Shown: in pieces, positions 44,419-57,838 of the stretch
Layout: every line of letters starts with the position of its first letter
How positions within the stretch are numbered: the first letter of the stretch is position 1
NCBI GenBank assembly: GCA_036785705.1
Contig: JAWUZG010000032.1
Span: 14,588,001 to 14,652,000 of the forward strand
DNA: 64,000 nt
Origin: Acanthornis magna
Lineage: Eukaryota > Chordata > Aves > Passeriformes > Acanthizidae
Direction: 5' to 3'
Made by a program: the position numbers and the translations under genes
The notes under the pieces: generated by a model
The model's database searches: none
Told to the model about the DNA's origin: nothing
What the model saw: only the letters and a program-made list of their open reading frames with translations

Positions 44419-47384
44419 ATCAGTATAAGTATTGTTATAAAGTGAAAAATATTTCTAGCAAAGCACAGTTTTTATCAGAAGGTTAGTTTTCAATGGCAGG
44501 TAAATGTCTTCTTTCTCAACCTCGTAATTTTCTTAGGGGTATCAAATTTCTCAAAAATTCTTTCAAAAGGGGAAACCAAAAATGCTTCATCCTCAATGTG
44601 GTGTTGGTTATAATGCATTAGACAACAAGTATGCATCTTTTAGCAACATCCAAGTATCTACACAACTGAAAACATGAAGTGTTTTTCAGCATTGTCTTTA
44701 AAGATACATTTAAAATTCAGTATTTAATGGAATCTTTTATTGAAGCCAATGTTTAATTGAAAACATAAAGAAAACAAGCAATAAAACACTGAGAACAATC
44801 ATTTGTGCTATAAAAAGGGAGAAAAATATTATCTGTCCTCAGACAAGGACTCTTGAATGAAGATTTCAGGGAAGAGTTTCAGAATACAAAAACCAAGGTC
44901 TGGCAAGTCCGACAGAGGAGGCTGCCAAGCATTGAAATTTCAGTGTGGCACTTTTCCCTTTGCCTTCACCTAAGAATGCTTCATACTAGTCTGCTATTAT
45001 GAAGGGAATGAAATACAGTAGCAACAGAAGGATATAAACCACATACCATCCAAAACCCAAAAGAAAACGAACACAACAACCGGAAAACTACTGATGTTTT
45101 CTTAGGATAATTGGCCCAACTATCACTGGCATGCATTTTACAAGGCAAAATGGAAAGGTGAAAACAGAACAAACCCCAAATTATCTTGAAAAATAGAGGA
45201 GTAAATAAAGGAAAGTGGGAGGAAAGGCTATTATTTTTAACCTAAGACATTTAGCTCCATTACTCTGCACCATCAGTAGCTATGTAAAAATGTATTAAAG
45301 ACAGGGAACTTTAAGAAGAAACAAAATAAGACAGCATTCTCTGGAAAAGTGCTTTGATGGCCCCTCTCCTAAGGTTAACACATCCAGTATAACATTTTAC
45401 CAGTGTGACTCTTTGAAAAAAGCAAAGCTCTGGCAGAAGATGTCACTGTGCCAGGAGCAACAATTCCAGTACCAATACAGAGCAAGAAGAAAGATAATTA
45501 AGAACATACAGAGGAGAAAAAAAATTAAGTTACTTGCAGAATGTATTGCAGCTTTTCCAAGTTAAGTTAGAGGAATAGAATTATTTCATCTTCTTCCCTT
45601 TTGCCAAGTATACCAAGCAGCTGATTTGCTGCTGTTCCACATTTATTTTGTGTATGAACTCTTGGTATTTCAGAGTACAACAATTTCATGCTACAAGTTT
45701 GCAAAGGCTTTTCAACTGTGCCAAAATATGTCATGCCCTGGTACTATCTATCAGCTTAGCTTTATGAATTTACACACACTTTCTTTCCAAGCAAAACCAG
45801 GGCAATCCTGCCAATGTAAGATACAGTCATACACAGCGTTTATGTTTCATCAGACAATAACCTTCTAAGGTATTTAACAGCTTCCACCTCTGCAATATCT
45901 AAATGCTTGTACCTAATCTTTTGTATTTGGACATAAAACACTCAAGAATACACCCGCTACCAAGCTCCAGAAGGAAAACAACAGCCTCCCTTTTTCTCTT
46001 TTCAATCACTGTTTCTATGGGAGCAAAAACTATGCCAGATGCATACTGCAAGAAACACGGGGTTTTTTCTAGAATTAGGATATTTACACTCAGTAGAAGG
46101 CAGTAACTGCAGGCTCTTATGCAAGAGTGTCTTTGAGCACCTGCTTTTACAGGGAGCACTCAAGATTTCCTTTCAAGTTCCAGTTAAAACTGTTGAAGTC
46201 CTCTGGCATTCTTCATCAGTGAAGAGATTCAAGGAGTAGTTGTGGCAGGATCACAGTCACTCTTCTTTAAAATTTTTTGATACAAATCTAAACATAGGAG
46301 ACCAGTGCTCACATATTGCCTCGAGGATGGAGCTCACACACATGTAATGCACATGGTCTCCAAGCAGACTCTTTATTGACATTCTCCAATTAAACTGCCA
46401 GACACTTGACTTATAAACAGACCTGCAAATCACATTTTGCACATGCAACTTTTTGCACACTCAATTCAAACAAGCATTTTATCTGCAAAGGAGCCCAAGA
46501 TGTCACTGCTGACAGTCTTAAAAGGAAGTATCTTCTGCATGCAAATGTTACCAAGTCTTTCCATCAGTGGTCTTAAATGTAGACCAACACATGTAACACA
46601 AATAATTTTATTTTGCTAAGAAATGGAGAAAACACCACAGCTACATGAAGTTCCAATAACACATGAGGAAAATATTTTTTTATCAAAACACAGCATGTCA
46701 TGAATAGTTAGTTTAGATCTGCTAGGTGTTCACATGATGCCGGATTGATTTTTGCCTTTTATCTTTTATATACTCTCTGTATTCTTTACACACATATTTG
46801 TAGCCTATTATTGTATTCATAGTTCCAGTACTTTTCCCTACCTTTTCTCTAGGCAGAAAGACAAAATGCATTCCAAGGCCTCTATCATATCTTGATTCTC
46901 TCTGGGAGCCAAGGCTGAAAACAGTGCTTTGAGACACATTTTCATAAACGAAGTTTAGTTTCCGTCTGAGGAGGGAGGATTTAGAGAAGGCTGAACTGGG
47001 GAAAATTACCTCACCTCTTATGTCTCTAACTGGTGGCTTTTGTCAAATACGCTAATTTGCTAAACTTACAAAATTATATTCATGCCATGGGATGGTGAGC
47101 ACTTTGTGGACATCTTCCATATCCGCCCCTGGAAGCCTCCAATAAAGACCAGCCTTTATATTACCTCCTATATTAACATTATCTCAAAAGTGTGTTGTTT
47201 TATTTCTAGGTTTGATAAATAAGATTTCTTAAAAAAACCAATTCCATTTGGGGGTTACTTGTGGATTTATATAATTTAATATTCTTGAGGGACAACCTGA
47301 CTTAATTTACACAGATTTGCATTGATCCAAGATTATCCCTGAAAGCTTATTTCTTAACTACTATGGACTTGTGCTACAAAAGCA

Positions 47385-47535
47385 TACACTAGCTCAGGTT
47401 GGAAGGGACCTCTGGAGATTTCCTCATCTGATTCCCTGCTTAAAGCACAGTCAACTAGAGAAGTTTGCCGAGGACCATGTTCAGTCAGGTTTTGAATAGC
47501 TCCTCTGGACAGAGATCCCACCACAGTTTATCCAG
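47385..47535 (-). mobile_element. CR1 LINE relic
   Basis: A diverged minus-oriented CR1 3' end. It has TAGCTCAGGTTGGAAGGGAC then CTCTGGAGATTTCCTCATCT near the tail and GTTTTGAATAGCTCCTCTGG before it fades. It runs in the same sense as ME1. The right boundary is a judgement, since similarity drops gradually after 47530. Confidence 0.75.
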
Positions 47536-49579
47536 CATTATAAATGGGGCCACACTGTTTATTCACCCTGTAAGGGAAAGAAGATTTAAATACCTGGACC
47601 AAAAATTACAGCTGAGAAAATACCACAGACACATGCCACAGAATAAGACTGAGAACTAAACACAGCTATTCACCTTTTTAACATGTTAATTACTAAAATT
47701 TTAATTGAAGTATTCTGGCTAGTGGACACATTAGTGAGAAAAAAGCCTAACTTGTAATAGTTTCAAGCTATTTCTGTGAACTGAAGACTTGTTAGTTTGT
47801 CAGTTGAACTGCGTCACTAAAACCGAATTAACAATAAATTTGTACTGCAAAGCTACACAGTACAATATAACCTTTATACTAAAGCAGGCATTATAATAAA
47901 AACTGGGTTTATGGTATAAAATGGCAAGCTGCAGTCTAATGCTCAAGACACATGGATGGAATAATTTCATGTTAGCGCTTCTGTTTTACAGATGTCTGGT
48001 CACAGGAGTAGGAAACAAATTTCTTCCTTACCCAACTATGTATTTGGAAAAGAGAAAATGCCAAAGAAGACTCATATGCGGGAAAGAATGACACCAAGTT
48101 TTTGTTTATTTAAGTATTTACAGATCTTAAGCTTAACAGGGGCAGTTTTGGAAAAATATTCTCTGAAGTAAATAGCTTCTGGAAAACCTTTTCTTTACAT
48201 TTACTTGTAACCATATTATATTTCTTTATACCTACATATTATTTGTGTCTATCATACACGGATTAATTGTACTTGAAAAAAAAAAATCTTTCCTCCCCCA
48301 CCCCCCAAGACAGACAGATTTTTCTTTCTTTTAACACAATAAAGGTAGTTTTCTGAAAAGTATTCCCACAATACTTGGAGACAGTTATTTTTATTTCATT
48401 ATTCCCACTGCAATCAAAACTTCGGTATGCAGTGTTTTACTGCAGTTCAAAAGGCACATCATTCAAAGTTTTAATACTCTGTCATTTAAAACTGACACTT
48501 TGTTTTTCCTTTCCTGAAGAAATTCTATCCTAGTTAAGAAATGCATACAATAATGAGGTAAAGATCCTTTTTCTTCATGTTTTTAAGTTATAGGTGAAGA
48601 GAAGTTCCAGCAATTCAAGTAGAAACAAGTAGTTGAAACTGCCTTAAATGTCTTGAAACATATGAAAGAATGAGCTGCATCATGAAGGGACTACTTCAAG
48701 GCAGAGTAAAGAAGGAGAGGGAGACAGAGGACAGGGAAAGTTTTTCCTATTATAAAACCAATAGTTGAATCGGGGAAATTTTACACTTTCCTCTATATGC
48801 GGAGACTTAGACTAATAAGCATTCCAGCCTGGGGAAACTACTACCCTGTGACAACAGATAATGGCCTTCCTGAGAGCTCTGGAGAATAGTTAACCTACAA
48901 AAGATACCACAATTGTGAGCTCTTCATGTGCAAGGAAGGCTGTCCTTGTCCTATTCTGACTCCATAAAAAACAGGTTGTGGCAATTTTAATTTATAAAAA
49001 AGCCTTGTCAGCAACAGATGTGCAGCTAAAGGCCATGCATTACATACTGGTAATAAGACATCCCACAACAGAGCAAGGCACAGGGGGAAAGAAATTAAGA
49101 AGTACTGTTTTGTTCTAGGGCCTGTAAAATACAAGTTTTTAGGAAAAAAATTTAGGGTTCATAAATGTTTAAAGCCCTCTGCAGATTTTTTCCCTAAAAA
49201 ACCCCAAGCACAGCAATACTACATTACAAATTAGTTTTATAGTATTTTATATGTTGTAATGCATATGAATCTATATGCATATAAAGTCATTACTGATTTT
49301 TAGTTTCACATGACTTCATTTGCTTCTGATGACCTTTGTATCATTTGGTGATCACAGTAAGTTCATGTGAACAGTTCTGGAAGATTATAATTTTAAAGTA
49401 GGAGTTGATTTTTTGAAGAAAGCATTCCAGAAAAAATATGTATTTAGCTTAACAATTCCCAATAAGCAACAACCATAGCTGGAAAAAATAACCCAAAATT
49501 TCATCTATACTACTATACAGAAAAAAAGTAAGGGACTCGTGAACTGTAAGTAGGATAAAGTTTCATAGCCATACTTTAC

Positions 49580-49713
49580 CTGTCTAGGTCACTTGTCAGC
49601 CTTTCAAAATTCTTAAGAATTGTATAAACCTGAGCATCTTGACCAAGAAAGCAAGGTGGCAATAATCCATGAATATTCAATTGTTGCCTCTCCTCCAAGG
49701 TAAAAGCCATGCC
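49580..49713 (-). CDS. ME1: ME1 exon 2 (cytosolic NADP-malic enzyme, N-terminal domain)
   Basis: Read on the minus strand this 134-bp exon begins GMAFTLEERQQLNIHG and continues through LLPPCFLGQDAQVY and ends at SDLD plus two bases (AG) of an Arg codon. This is the conserved N-terminal helical region of vertebrate malic enzymes; the CFLGQDAQVY stretch fits avian ME1 better than ME2 or ME3. The acceptor follows a long T-rich tract ending in CAG at 49714-49716. The donor is CAG|GTAAAG at 49579. It starts in phase 0 and ends in phase 2, so exon 1 must end on a complete codon. Malic enzyme converts malate and NADP+ to pyruvate, CO2 and NADPH in the cytosol, supplying NADPH for fatty acid synthesis (family knowledge). 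No stop or frameshift is seen. Confidence 0.95.
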
Positions 49714-50471
49714 CTGAAAAAAATAAAAATAAAAAGCATGTATAGATGTATATGAGAGATGATTAATTAAGGAAAAATTCTGCAGCAAATCATAGCACAG
49801 GTAAAGTCAGTATCAGAAAAACTATTTAAAATTAAACAGAATTTAGAATGGTGCAATTATTTTGGGGAAAGGTTTTATTGAGCCATAAGAGAACAGGCCT
49901 GTACAGTACAATAACTTCATCCCAGCACAGAACAAGTTAAGGTCTCCTGACACCACAAGAGTACCATCTGCAAAACTGCTAAGTTGCAGCTGAAGAAGAA
50001 AGCAGCCAAATATTCACTCCACTCATTTGCTGCTTTTTAATGAGGTCTGTCTGTCTAAAACATCTTCAGAATTTACCCAAGCTATTGTAAGAGAGATGGC
50101 ACCTTTAGAGCAGAAACATGAGTGTGGGTTTAGCACACCAGCATCGAGCACTCTGGCTGCTGAAGTTTTACTCTGTCAGAGGAATTTTGTCCATACATGA
50201 ACTCTGAAATGCATGCATTTGTTTCACACTGTAGCCCCTGGTCGGTAGCTCCACAGACACAGTGCAGGTCTCCTTTAGCAGCATTCCACCTGCACTGCTT
50301 CTGCTCCAGAGTCAGGACTGGCTGATCTGCACGTGTCTTTGAGGCCTCTCTTAGGTTAACACTAGAACTGTCTGTGTCTTCGAAATATGCTTATCAGGTA
50401 GCTCAAATACATTCTAAAGTTCATGTAGTAGAGGTTAGGTGGCATTTCTTACTCTAACAAGAAGATATGTA

Positions 50472-50504
50472 TGTGTGTGTGTGTCTCTGTGTGTGTGTGT
50501 GTGT
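50472..50504 (+). repeat. (TG)n microsatellite, interrupted
   Basis: Alternating TG dinucleotides with one CTC interruption near 50485-50487, in intron 1. The minus-strand transcript carries a CA repeat here. Confidence 0.95.
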
Positions 50505-53500
50505 ACACATATAAAAACGCCATTACACAGTTGCCTAATATTTAACATCTAAGACACAACTATATAAAAGATACTTAGTTTCTTATAAAAAAATATTTGA
50601 GAAAACACCTTGAGATCCACTAAAGAGGAAAAATAGCAACGTAGTGTTTCTGCATTTATTCTCCTGTGGAAATTAAATACTACTGAGGTACTTTCACAAC
50701 CACCTCTATTAACAGACTTATTTAAATTGTCTTTGTTCACGTTACCATTAGAATTAGCTTGGCCAACAAATGATAGGAAAAAACAGGGAAAACAAGAGCA
50801 TAAATACAAAAGGCTTCCTTCAGTCTACATTTTCACTACTCATGTCTTTTCAAGAGCACAAATTAAGTCCTTTATACAATGTCCCTATTGCCTTTCACAA
50901 AACACTTGGTGAGTGATACAATGTGATAAATTCATGCTGTTTGTTTGGCTACCTAGACAGGCCCTTCTTTTTTGTTTCTGGTTTGTTTTTTTATTTCTCA
51001 GAAATATTCATCTCACAGGGCTTATTCTTACAGAACAAAAATATATTACAAAATCTTCCTGTATCTTACTAGTCTACATTTCTCACATCATTTTTAATCT
51101 AAATTTTCAAGTGGTTATGTCATTGTGACTTGAAAAAAGGTAGGAAAAACCCTAAAGCAACCCCATCACACTATGTGCTCTATAACGCCATTACTCAGGT
51201 TGTTACCCTTAAGTGAAATGATGACTCAAAAAAAAAGAAATATTTTATAATGAACACTCTACAAAACATCAAATATTTCCAGAATGTGCTTCTCCTACCC
51301 TAGACAGGAAATGAAGGGAAACTAAGTTTAATAAAGATCAATAATTGTTTTGCTGTAGTTCTCCATGCATGCAAGATTTCAGAGGTTTCCAAATGCGTAC
51401 ACAAAGCCTGCTTTTTTTTTTTTCGAATGAACTTTCTGTGACCAGATATGTCATGAATGCCTTCAGCCACTACCCCATCTTGAAAAACCATGGAAGAAGG
51501 AAGATTCAACACTTCTCACAAGTTTATTCAGTGTTGATCCTTCTTATCTCCAGTAGACATTTTTGGGCTTAAAAAACCCACATGTGTGCTCACGCACACT
51601 TCAGAATCTGTTCCAAATGACTGGACTTCAGGGAGCTGAATAGTTTTAGAGGATCTTCTAGTGCTGGCAGTAAAGTGGCAATCCAGTTATTCTCTGCAAT
51701 TCTCCTTTCCCCTGTTTCCATTAGACAAATGGAATGAAAAAAAAACATTCTGAAAGTCTGTGTTTGCCTTTACAGTAGGAATAAAATATGGACTTTAATT
51801 ACTGTGATAGGGTTTCCCCTCTTACTGGAAAATGTATTTTATTTTAAAACAAACACCTGTGTTACATCTTGCCAAATGCCTTTTTTTAAAAGTACTTCAT
51901 CTTGGAATAGCACATTTTCCACGTATTAACACAGCTTCTACAGTAAATGTTAATTTCTTTGGTTCATTACTACAAAAACACAGCACCCACCTACACCCCC
52001 TAGGCTACATATGGTTAGAAAATCCTTTACTTGAATATTCCTCTTTGGCACAGATATTATGAATTTTTCAAATTTCTAAGATGAAACGTTAATTCTTCTC
52101 CTCCCTCAGATCCTGTAGGTGCTCAAAAGAATTATCATTAAAATATATCACCTGATAACTTAATAAGGCCATTTTATGAAGTAAGTGTATGCTATTCCAT
52201 CTGCTCATAATAAGGAAGACCTCAACTATGTAGGATTTATGGTTTATGCCTAGATTTCTTGCACTAGTCTCAGATTTTCTTTTCTACATCAAAATTCTTA
52301 TTTTTTCCTGTTTGAAGTGTTGTTTCCCAGCCATCCAGCAGAGAGGGCTGTAGGTCCAGCTTGGTTTGCACACTCCTTTCCCTTCCTGAGAGGCATATTT
52401 TGTGCACACCTGGATGGGACAGACTTCCATCACCTAGCAATCCAACTGTTATAAACAATGTGGATATTTTTATTCTGCAGCTTTTATTACAAATAAATTT
52501 TTAAAGAAGAAAAACAGCATGACAATCTAAAAGCAGCATAAGGGCAGGAGACTGCAACCATAAATATTAACCTTTGCCTAATTAGTTTTGGTTTATTCAC
52601 TGCTTTATGCATCATATACATCATGGAGAGGAAAAGTATAGTTATTATCAACCCTCCCAGTTAAGAGTTTGCAATTCTCCAAGAGTTCTGTTTCATATAT
52701 TTCTTTATATGCTCTGCTTTGCTTTTGGCAAAACCAAGTTGTTCTTCAGCCACCTCATTACCTTCCTTTCCCACAAATCTTTTGGTCAAAATTTTGGATT
52801 GTTTTTTTTATTGTTCCTTAGGCATAAATATCCTTTCAGATTCTCAGTTGTACACAGAAAGGTCTCTGTGTTTTCAAGGAATTTATCTCACTGCAAATAC
52901 ATTTAATTCTGAATTTGTGTCTCCATTTGTAATGTGAAGTTTTGTAATTGTAGCAGTGATTTCTATTATTGCACATCATTCAGTATTCTTTCATTATTTA
53001 ATGTCTATTGGTTATCAGCTCCACTTTTAACTATCTGTCCTCTGCTCATAATCTCTGATCCCCCAAAGCCCCTCACCTACAATATTGCTCTAGTGCAGTT
53101 ACATGTACATCAATACCCTTGTTCTGTTGCAGTACTGAAAAGCCATAAAACAGAATAAACGGCACAGCATCATCTTGTATCAGACAGCTTTTTGCACTGG
53201 CTTTCAACCGAATTTTCAAGCAGTGCTTGAAAAGACAGAGAGCACATTCAAAATGCTTCAAGAGCTGTCTCAGCCTCTGTTCACAGTCAACAGAGACATA
53301 TCTTCTCTCTTAATACAAACTAGATTGTGCTGACATAGTTTTTCTTCAGATAGAATATGTGAAGCTCATATAATTTCTAGGCTTATATAAACCTCTCTAC
53401 AAAAAGAGAGTGTACTAAAGCAATATGTGCATCCTGTTCATGCACTAATGAGATTCAGCCTCACTAAAGGGTAGCCCGTATTCATTGCAGGGATCCTTCT

Positions 53501-54844
53501 CCAATTTCTCCCCAGACCTAGCCATCTTTTGTTCTAGTAGATCAAAACTTTAATTTTTAAAAACTTCAACTCATTCAGAAGAATAGCCCATTTCCTCCTG
53601 TTGGCCTCACTGCACGTGTGCCATGGAAGTATTAGTCTAAAAGCATGTAGAAGGAGGCTGGCTTAGAAGAGGAAGCCATGTCCACATCCCCACATCCAAC
53701 GTTCTCTACCTCAGTGATTCTTCTGTAAGCCTCTGGAAGGAGAAAATCAAGACTCATAAGCCTTAAGGGACTCAGGAGACAACCACCAACAGCTGTACTC
53801 AAGCTCAGGTACTCGCATGTATATTTGATGGATCCATGAAGGGGGAAGGAAGAAATGAGGAGGAAGGTGAAAAGGCGTAGCAAGGATGCATGTCTAGAAG
53901 TACCGCCTATTCTATGAGAAAGCAATCCCTGGATTGCTGGTCTAAGACACTGCTAGAGGAAAATTACAGCCTCTAGAGTACTTTGGGGACAGACAAGTAG
54001 GTTCAACACTGTCTCAGAGTCCATCAAAAAGTAAAACCCCTCTTTTAAAGAACTCATTCTGTATACCTAAATCATAAAAGTGCAGTGAACCAATTTCAAT
54101 GATATCATGAAAAAAGCACACAAGTCTGAGGGACTCAAATATGCTCAATATCTGCTGCAATGGCCGGAAAGAGGAGAGCTGGCACCTCGCCACCCCTTGC
54201 AGCCTCCCACCGCAGCAGCTGGTATCCCTGAGCAGAAGCTGGGGAGCACTCTGCCAGACAAGGCCCTGAGAAAACTCCACAGCTGCCTGCAATACCTGTC
54301 TGCTCAAGATCTGAAACAATTTTTTGAACAAACCGACTTACAGAACCCCTCAACTCAATTCTTAAAACTTCCATTCTTAAAAACAAACAAAGGACATGCA
54401 AACAAGGTGAACACTTTTGGCTGAAAGACTGAAAACATTCTCCGTAACTAGGGAAGAGTTTTTTCCCCAATACGTCCCAAATGAAAAATCAGTGGCATCA
54501 CTACTAGTTGCCAGTCACACATCATCCCACGCTGCTCACACCACTCCATGCTCAAGATTGTCTCCAGGAGAAATTCAACTGCAGAACTAGATGTACTCCT
54601 TAGGAAAACATGATCTCTGGTATTCATGGGTGTTCGCAGGCAATACTTTTGCCAGTCAAGCTTTTGCCTTCAGCAATTTTGGTTTCTCATGCTACTCTAG
54701 TACTGTTAGGGAGGAATCCAAGTCAAAATTAATTTCTTTTAAGGAAAGCTTCTTAGGCTGAGGAAGCAACAAAATGTATGTATAGTCCTGCTATGAAAAC
54801 AGTTTCAGGCACTAGTGTCATAAACCCCTTTGGGATCAGAATAT

Positions 54845-54876
54845 TTAAAAAACAAAAAACCAACCAAAACCACAAC
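54845..54876 (+). repeat. A/C-rich low-complexity run
   Basis: AAAAAACAAAAAACCAACC followed by AAAACCACAA, a short A/C-only run in intron 1. Confidence 0.75.
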
Positions 54877-57783
54877 TCTGAAAAATTTTTCACATTCAAA
54901 GAAATTTTTATAAAATCTCTATAAAAATATAGAACATACGGGTTTTCAAGCATTTTAAGCTACATTTAAGAGTTTAATGATCTGCAAATCCCTTTGAGCT
55001 ATTTGATATAATTTGTGTTTTTTTAAAAAGTCACCTTATGAACAGGCAAAAATAAAGTTTTACAAGCATTTCCCCTCCATTTTTCATTTTTATTATGCAA
55101 ACATGACTTCAGAGAAACCAGATAAATACTTCTAATACTCCAAGTCCAACACTCATTTCAAGGCACAATACACCAGGAAATACTAAGAATAACTAATCTG
55201 AGCACACACTCCATAATGAACTCATTCTGCTGAAAACAAATGTGGCTCATGGCAAGAAATTGGGGTTGGAGCAGTACATATGGCTAAAGATGTTACTGCT
55301 GTTTTCTCTACCCATACATGTCATGACTGCCAAAAAATATTACAAGAAGAGGCAGCCAATGCAGCTATTTGGGCAAACATCTCTTCTGCAACCAGTGCTT
55401 TAGGCCAGACCAGTCACACCAACTACCCCAGTAGGTAACTAGTGGTTAATCCATTAGGCTCTCCGGCAGAGGAACTGTGGTTTTCTTGCCTTTCTACAGT
55501 ACCTAACCCACAGATCTTGTATAGGTCTCAGCTGTCTGAATTAGCAATGAATCCTGCTAAGTGCCTTCACTGGAGTTGGAGTACCAGACACAGACAGGTA
55601 TGTACCCTGGCTGGGGTGAGGAAGGAGAAACCTAGAGAAGGAGGAGTGGTGAAGTGTAAAGAGCAGAACCCAATTTAGATACAGCACTTGTGCTCCTTTT
55701 GATAAGCCCTCATGTATAGGTAACCATCAGGACTTGTGAGACTGTGAGGCATGCCAAAGTGAATTTTAAAAAATATGCTATAGTTGATGGGCACAGCTCT
55801 GAACATACAAGAAAAGAAGAAACTGTACTAGTTTCACTTATAAAATGCCAAAAGGCACAGGTTTTGTTTTATGTGCTTTTCTTTAAACACAGCTTTTTAA
55901 CAAGTACTTTAAGTTGAAAAACTACTGTGACATTTGGCATTTATATTTCAAAGCTGTTTCTCTAGAGTTGTGGTAGCTCTGCTGCACTGTGTTGAATACA
56001 CTTTTTTTTTTCCCCAGGAACACCAAGTGACCTCAAGTATTCTCACAACCCAATTCTAAGTCCATAGGATTTTCAAAAACAAACTTAAAAAGTCAAGTCA
56101 ACAGGAGAAACTGAAACAAAAGTCAAGATCAGCTTCCAACAAATAAAGCACAGATAAAAACAGCAGCTAATACACACACCCATGGACTTATGACTCAAAA
56201 CAAATGCAGATGGCCAGAAGGAGATCAGACTTCTCTTGGCAAATTCATCATGGGAATGTGTGGGCAGCTTGGCAGCCACGCCATGAGCTGGTACAGTGAT
56301 TGCACACAAGCATGATTCCAACCAGCACGTTAGAAATGACACATCACAGCATTCTTATTCTAACAATCCTTTAAGCTAATGTAAACAATCATCTGAAGCA
56401 AACCTATTGTAAGAAACTATTTCTTTATGTGTTTTATTATACATATACAGAGAAAAATCTTTTTGCATTGCATAGTCTCCCCTCACCCTAATTTTGAGAA
56501 GTCTGTAATACACAAACAGAAGACAGTAACAACTAAACAGTAAAAGAAGTCACCAAGATAATAACATATAAAAATATATTGCATGCTGTGCTATAATGTA
56601 GGATGATGGGTTGGGCCTAGTTAAGATTCTAAATTTAGTAATTCATATGCAATATAGGCACCTATCCACCCATGATAATTATAGGATAAAGTTAAAGCTC
56701 ACTCCAGAATAGGTACCTTGCAGTCACTAATCCAAATTGCTCCAAATACTATATTGACTACAGACCAAATTCAGATTTGTACACATAAGCACTCACTGAC
56801 AGCCAGGAGGCTCAAAGGTATTGGAACAATGTTGAGGCAACACTATCAACTATAAATCAACTGCATAGCAGGCTTTCACTGCACCAGATGAAAGCCAGAC
56901 ACAACACTCCTCTCTATCTCATCAAGGGGCACTAATTGCCACTATGTGGCTGCTACATGAAGCCTGGACCATCCTTTTGACTACTCAATCCAAGTGTCCC
57001 ATTGAAAAATCATCTTACCCTGAATCATTCATATTATTACAGGGATTTTTAATTTCAAAGCAACTAGAAAAATTGCTAGAGCTGCATTTGTATGCTTTCA
57101 AATCAGAGCTGGCTGTCTCCCTGCTGCTGCTGCTCCCACCTGGGGGCTACAACGAACACAGGTACAAGCAAACTGTGAGCTGGATCAATGGATGTAGTTA
57201 TCTGCTATTAACAGCAACGCACTGATTCTGTTGGTAAGAGCAGCTAAATTAGTAAGAGTCTTACTAACAAGTACCACTTGTGACCTGCGTCTCCCGTGAC
57301 TTGATTACCTAGCAGGGATATCCCACCAGTGGAGAGAGACCTGTCTTGGTTCTCCTGGCTGCCCCTAGCAGACAAGAGCAAACATCAGCATGAAGCACAG
57401 CTTAAACTGTAGAGCCAGAGAAGATGAACAAATAATCGTATGTTGGGGTTTGGGGACTTTTTCATTCTTTGCTATTTCTGAGCCATTTTTATTCTTTTAT
57501 AACTCCTTCAGGATGTACTGACCCTCAAAGCTTACTAGTTGGGAAAGCTCTAGCTATGGGAACCAGTGACAAGAGTAGTTTACCACTTTCAAATCTGTTG
57601 TGCATGTTCTTATGACAGATGTTAATTTACAAAACACCTTACCTATGCTATACATTAAAAAAACTGGTCGTTGGCCACTTCAGAGCTCTAATCCCCTGAA
57701 AAAATCACAGCAACAAAATTAATCTTCTTAATTACCACATTTGTCAATACTGTTTCTCTTTTAAAGACACATCAATGCGCAGT

Positions 57784-57838
57784 TTTATTTTTTATTAAAT
57801 TAATATAATAATAGTGTATTAAATTATAATTTAAATAA
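57784..57838 (+). repeat. AT-rich low-complexity patch
   Basis: About 55 bp that are nearly all A and T, with TTATTTTTTATTAAATTAA and following ATAATAATAG-like sequence, in intron 1. Confidence 0.7.
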
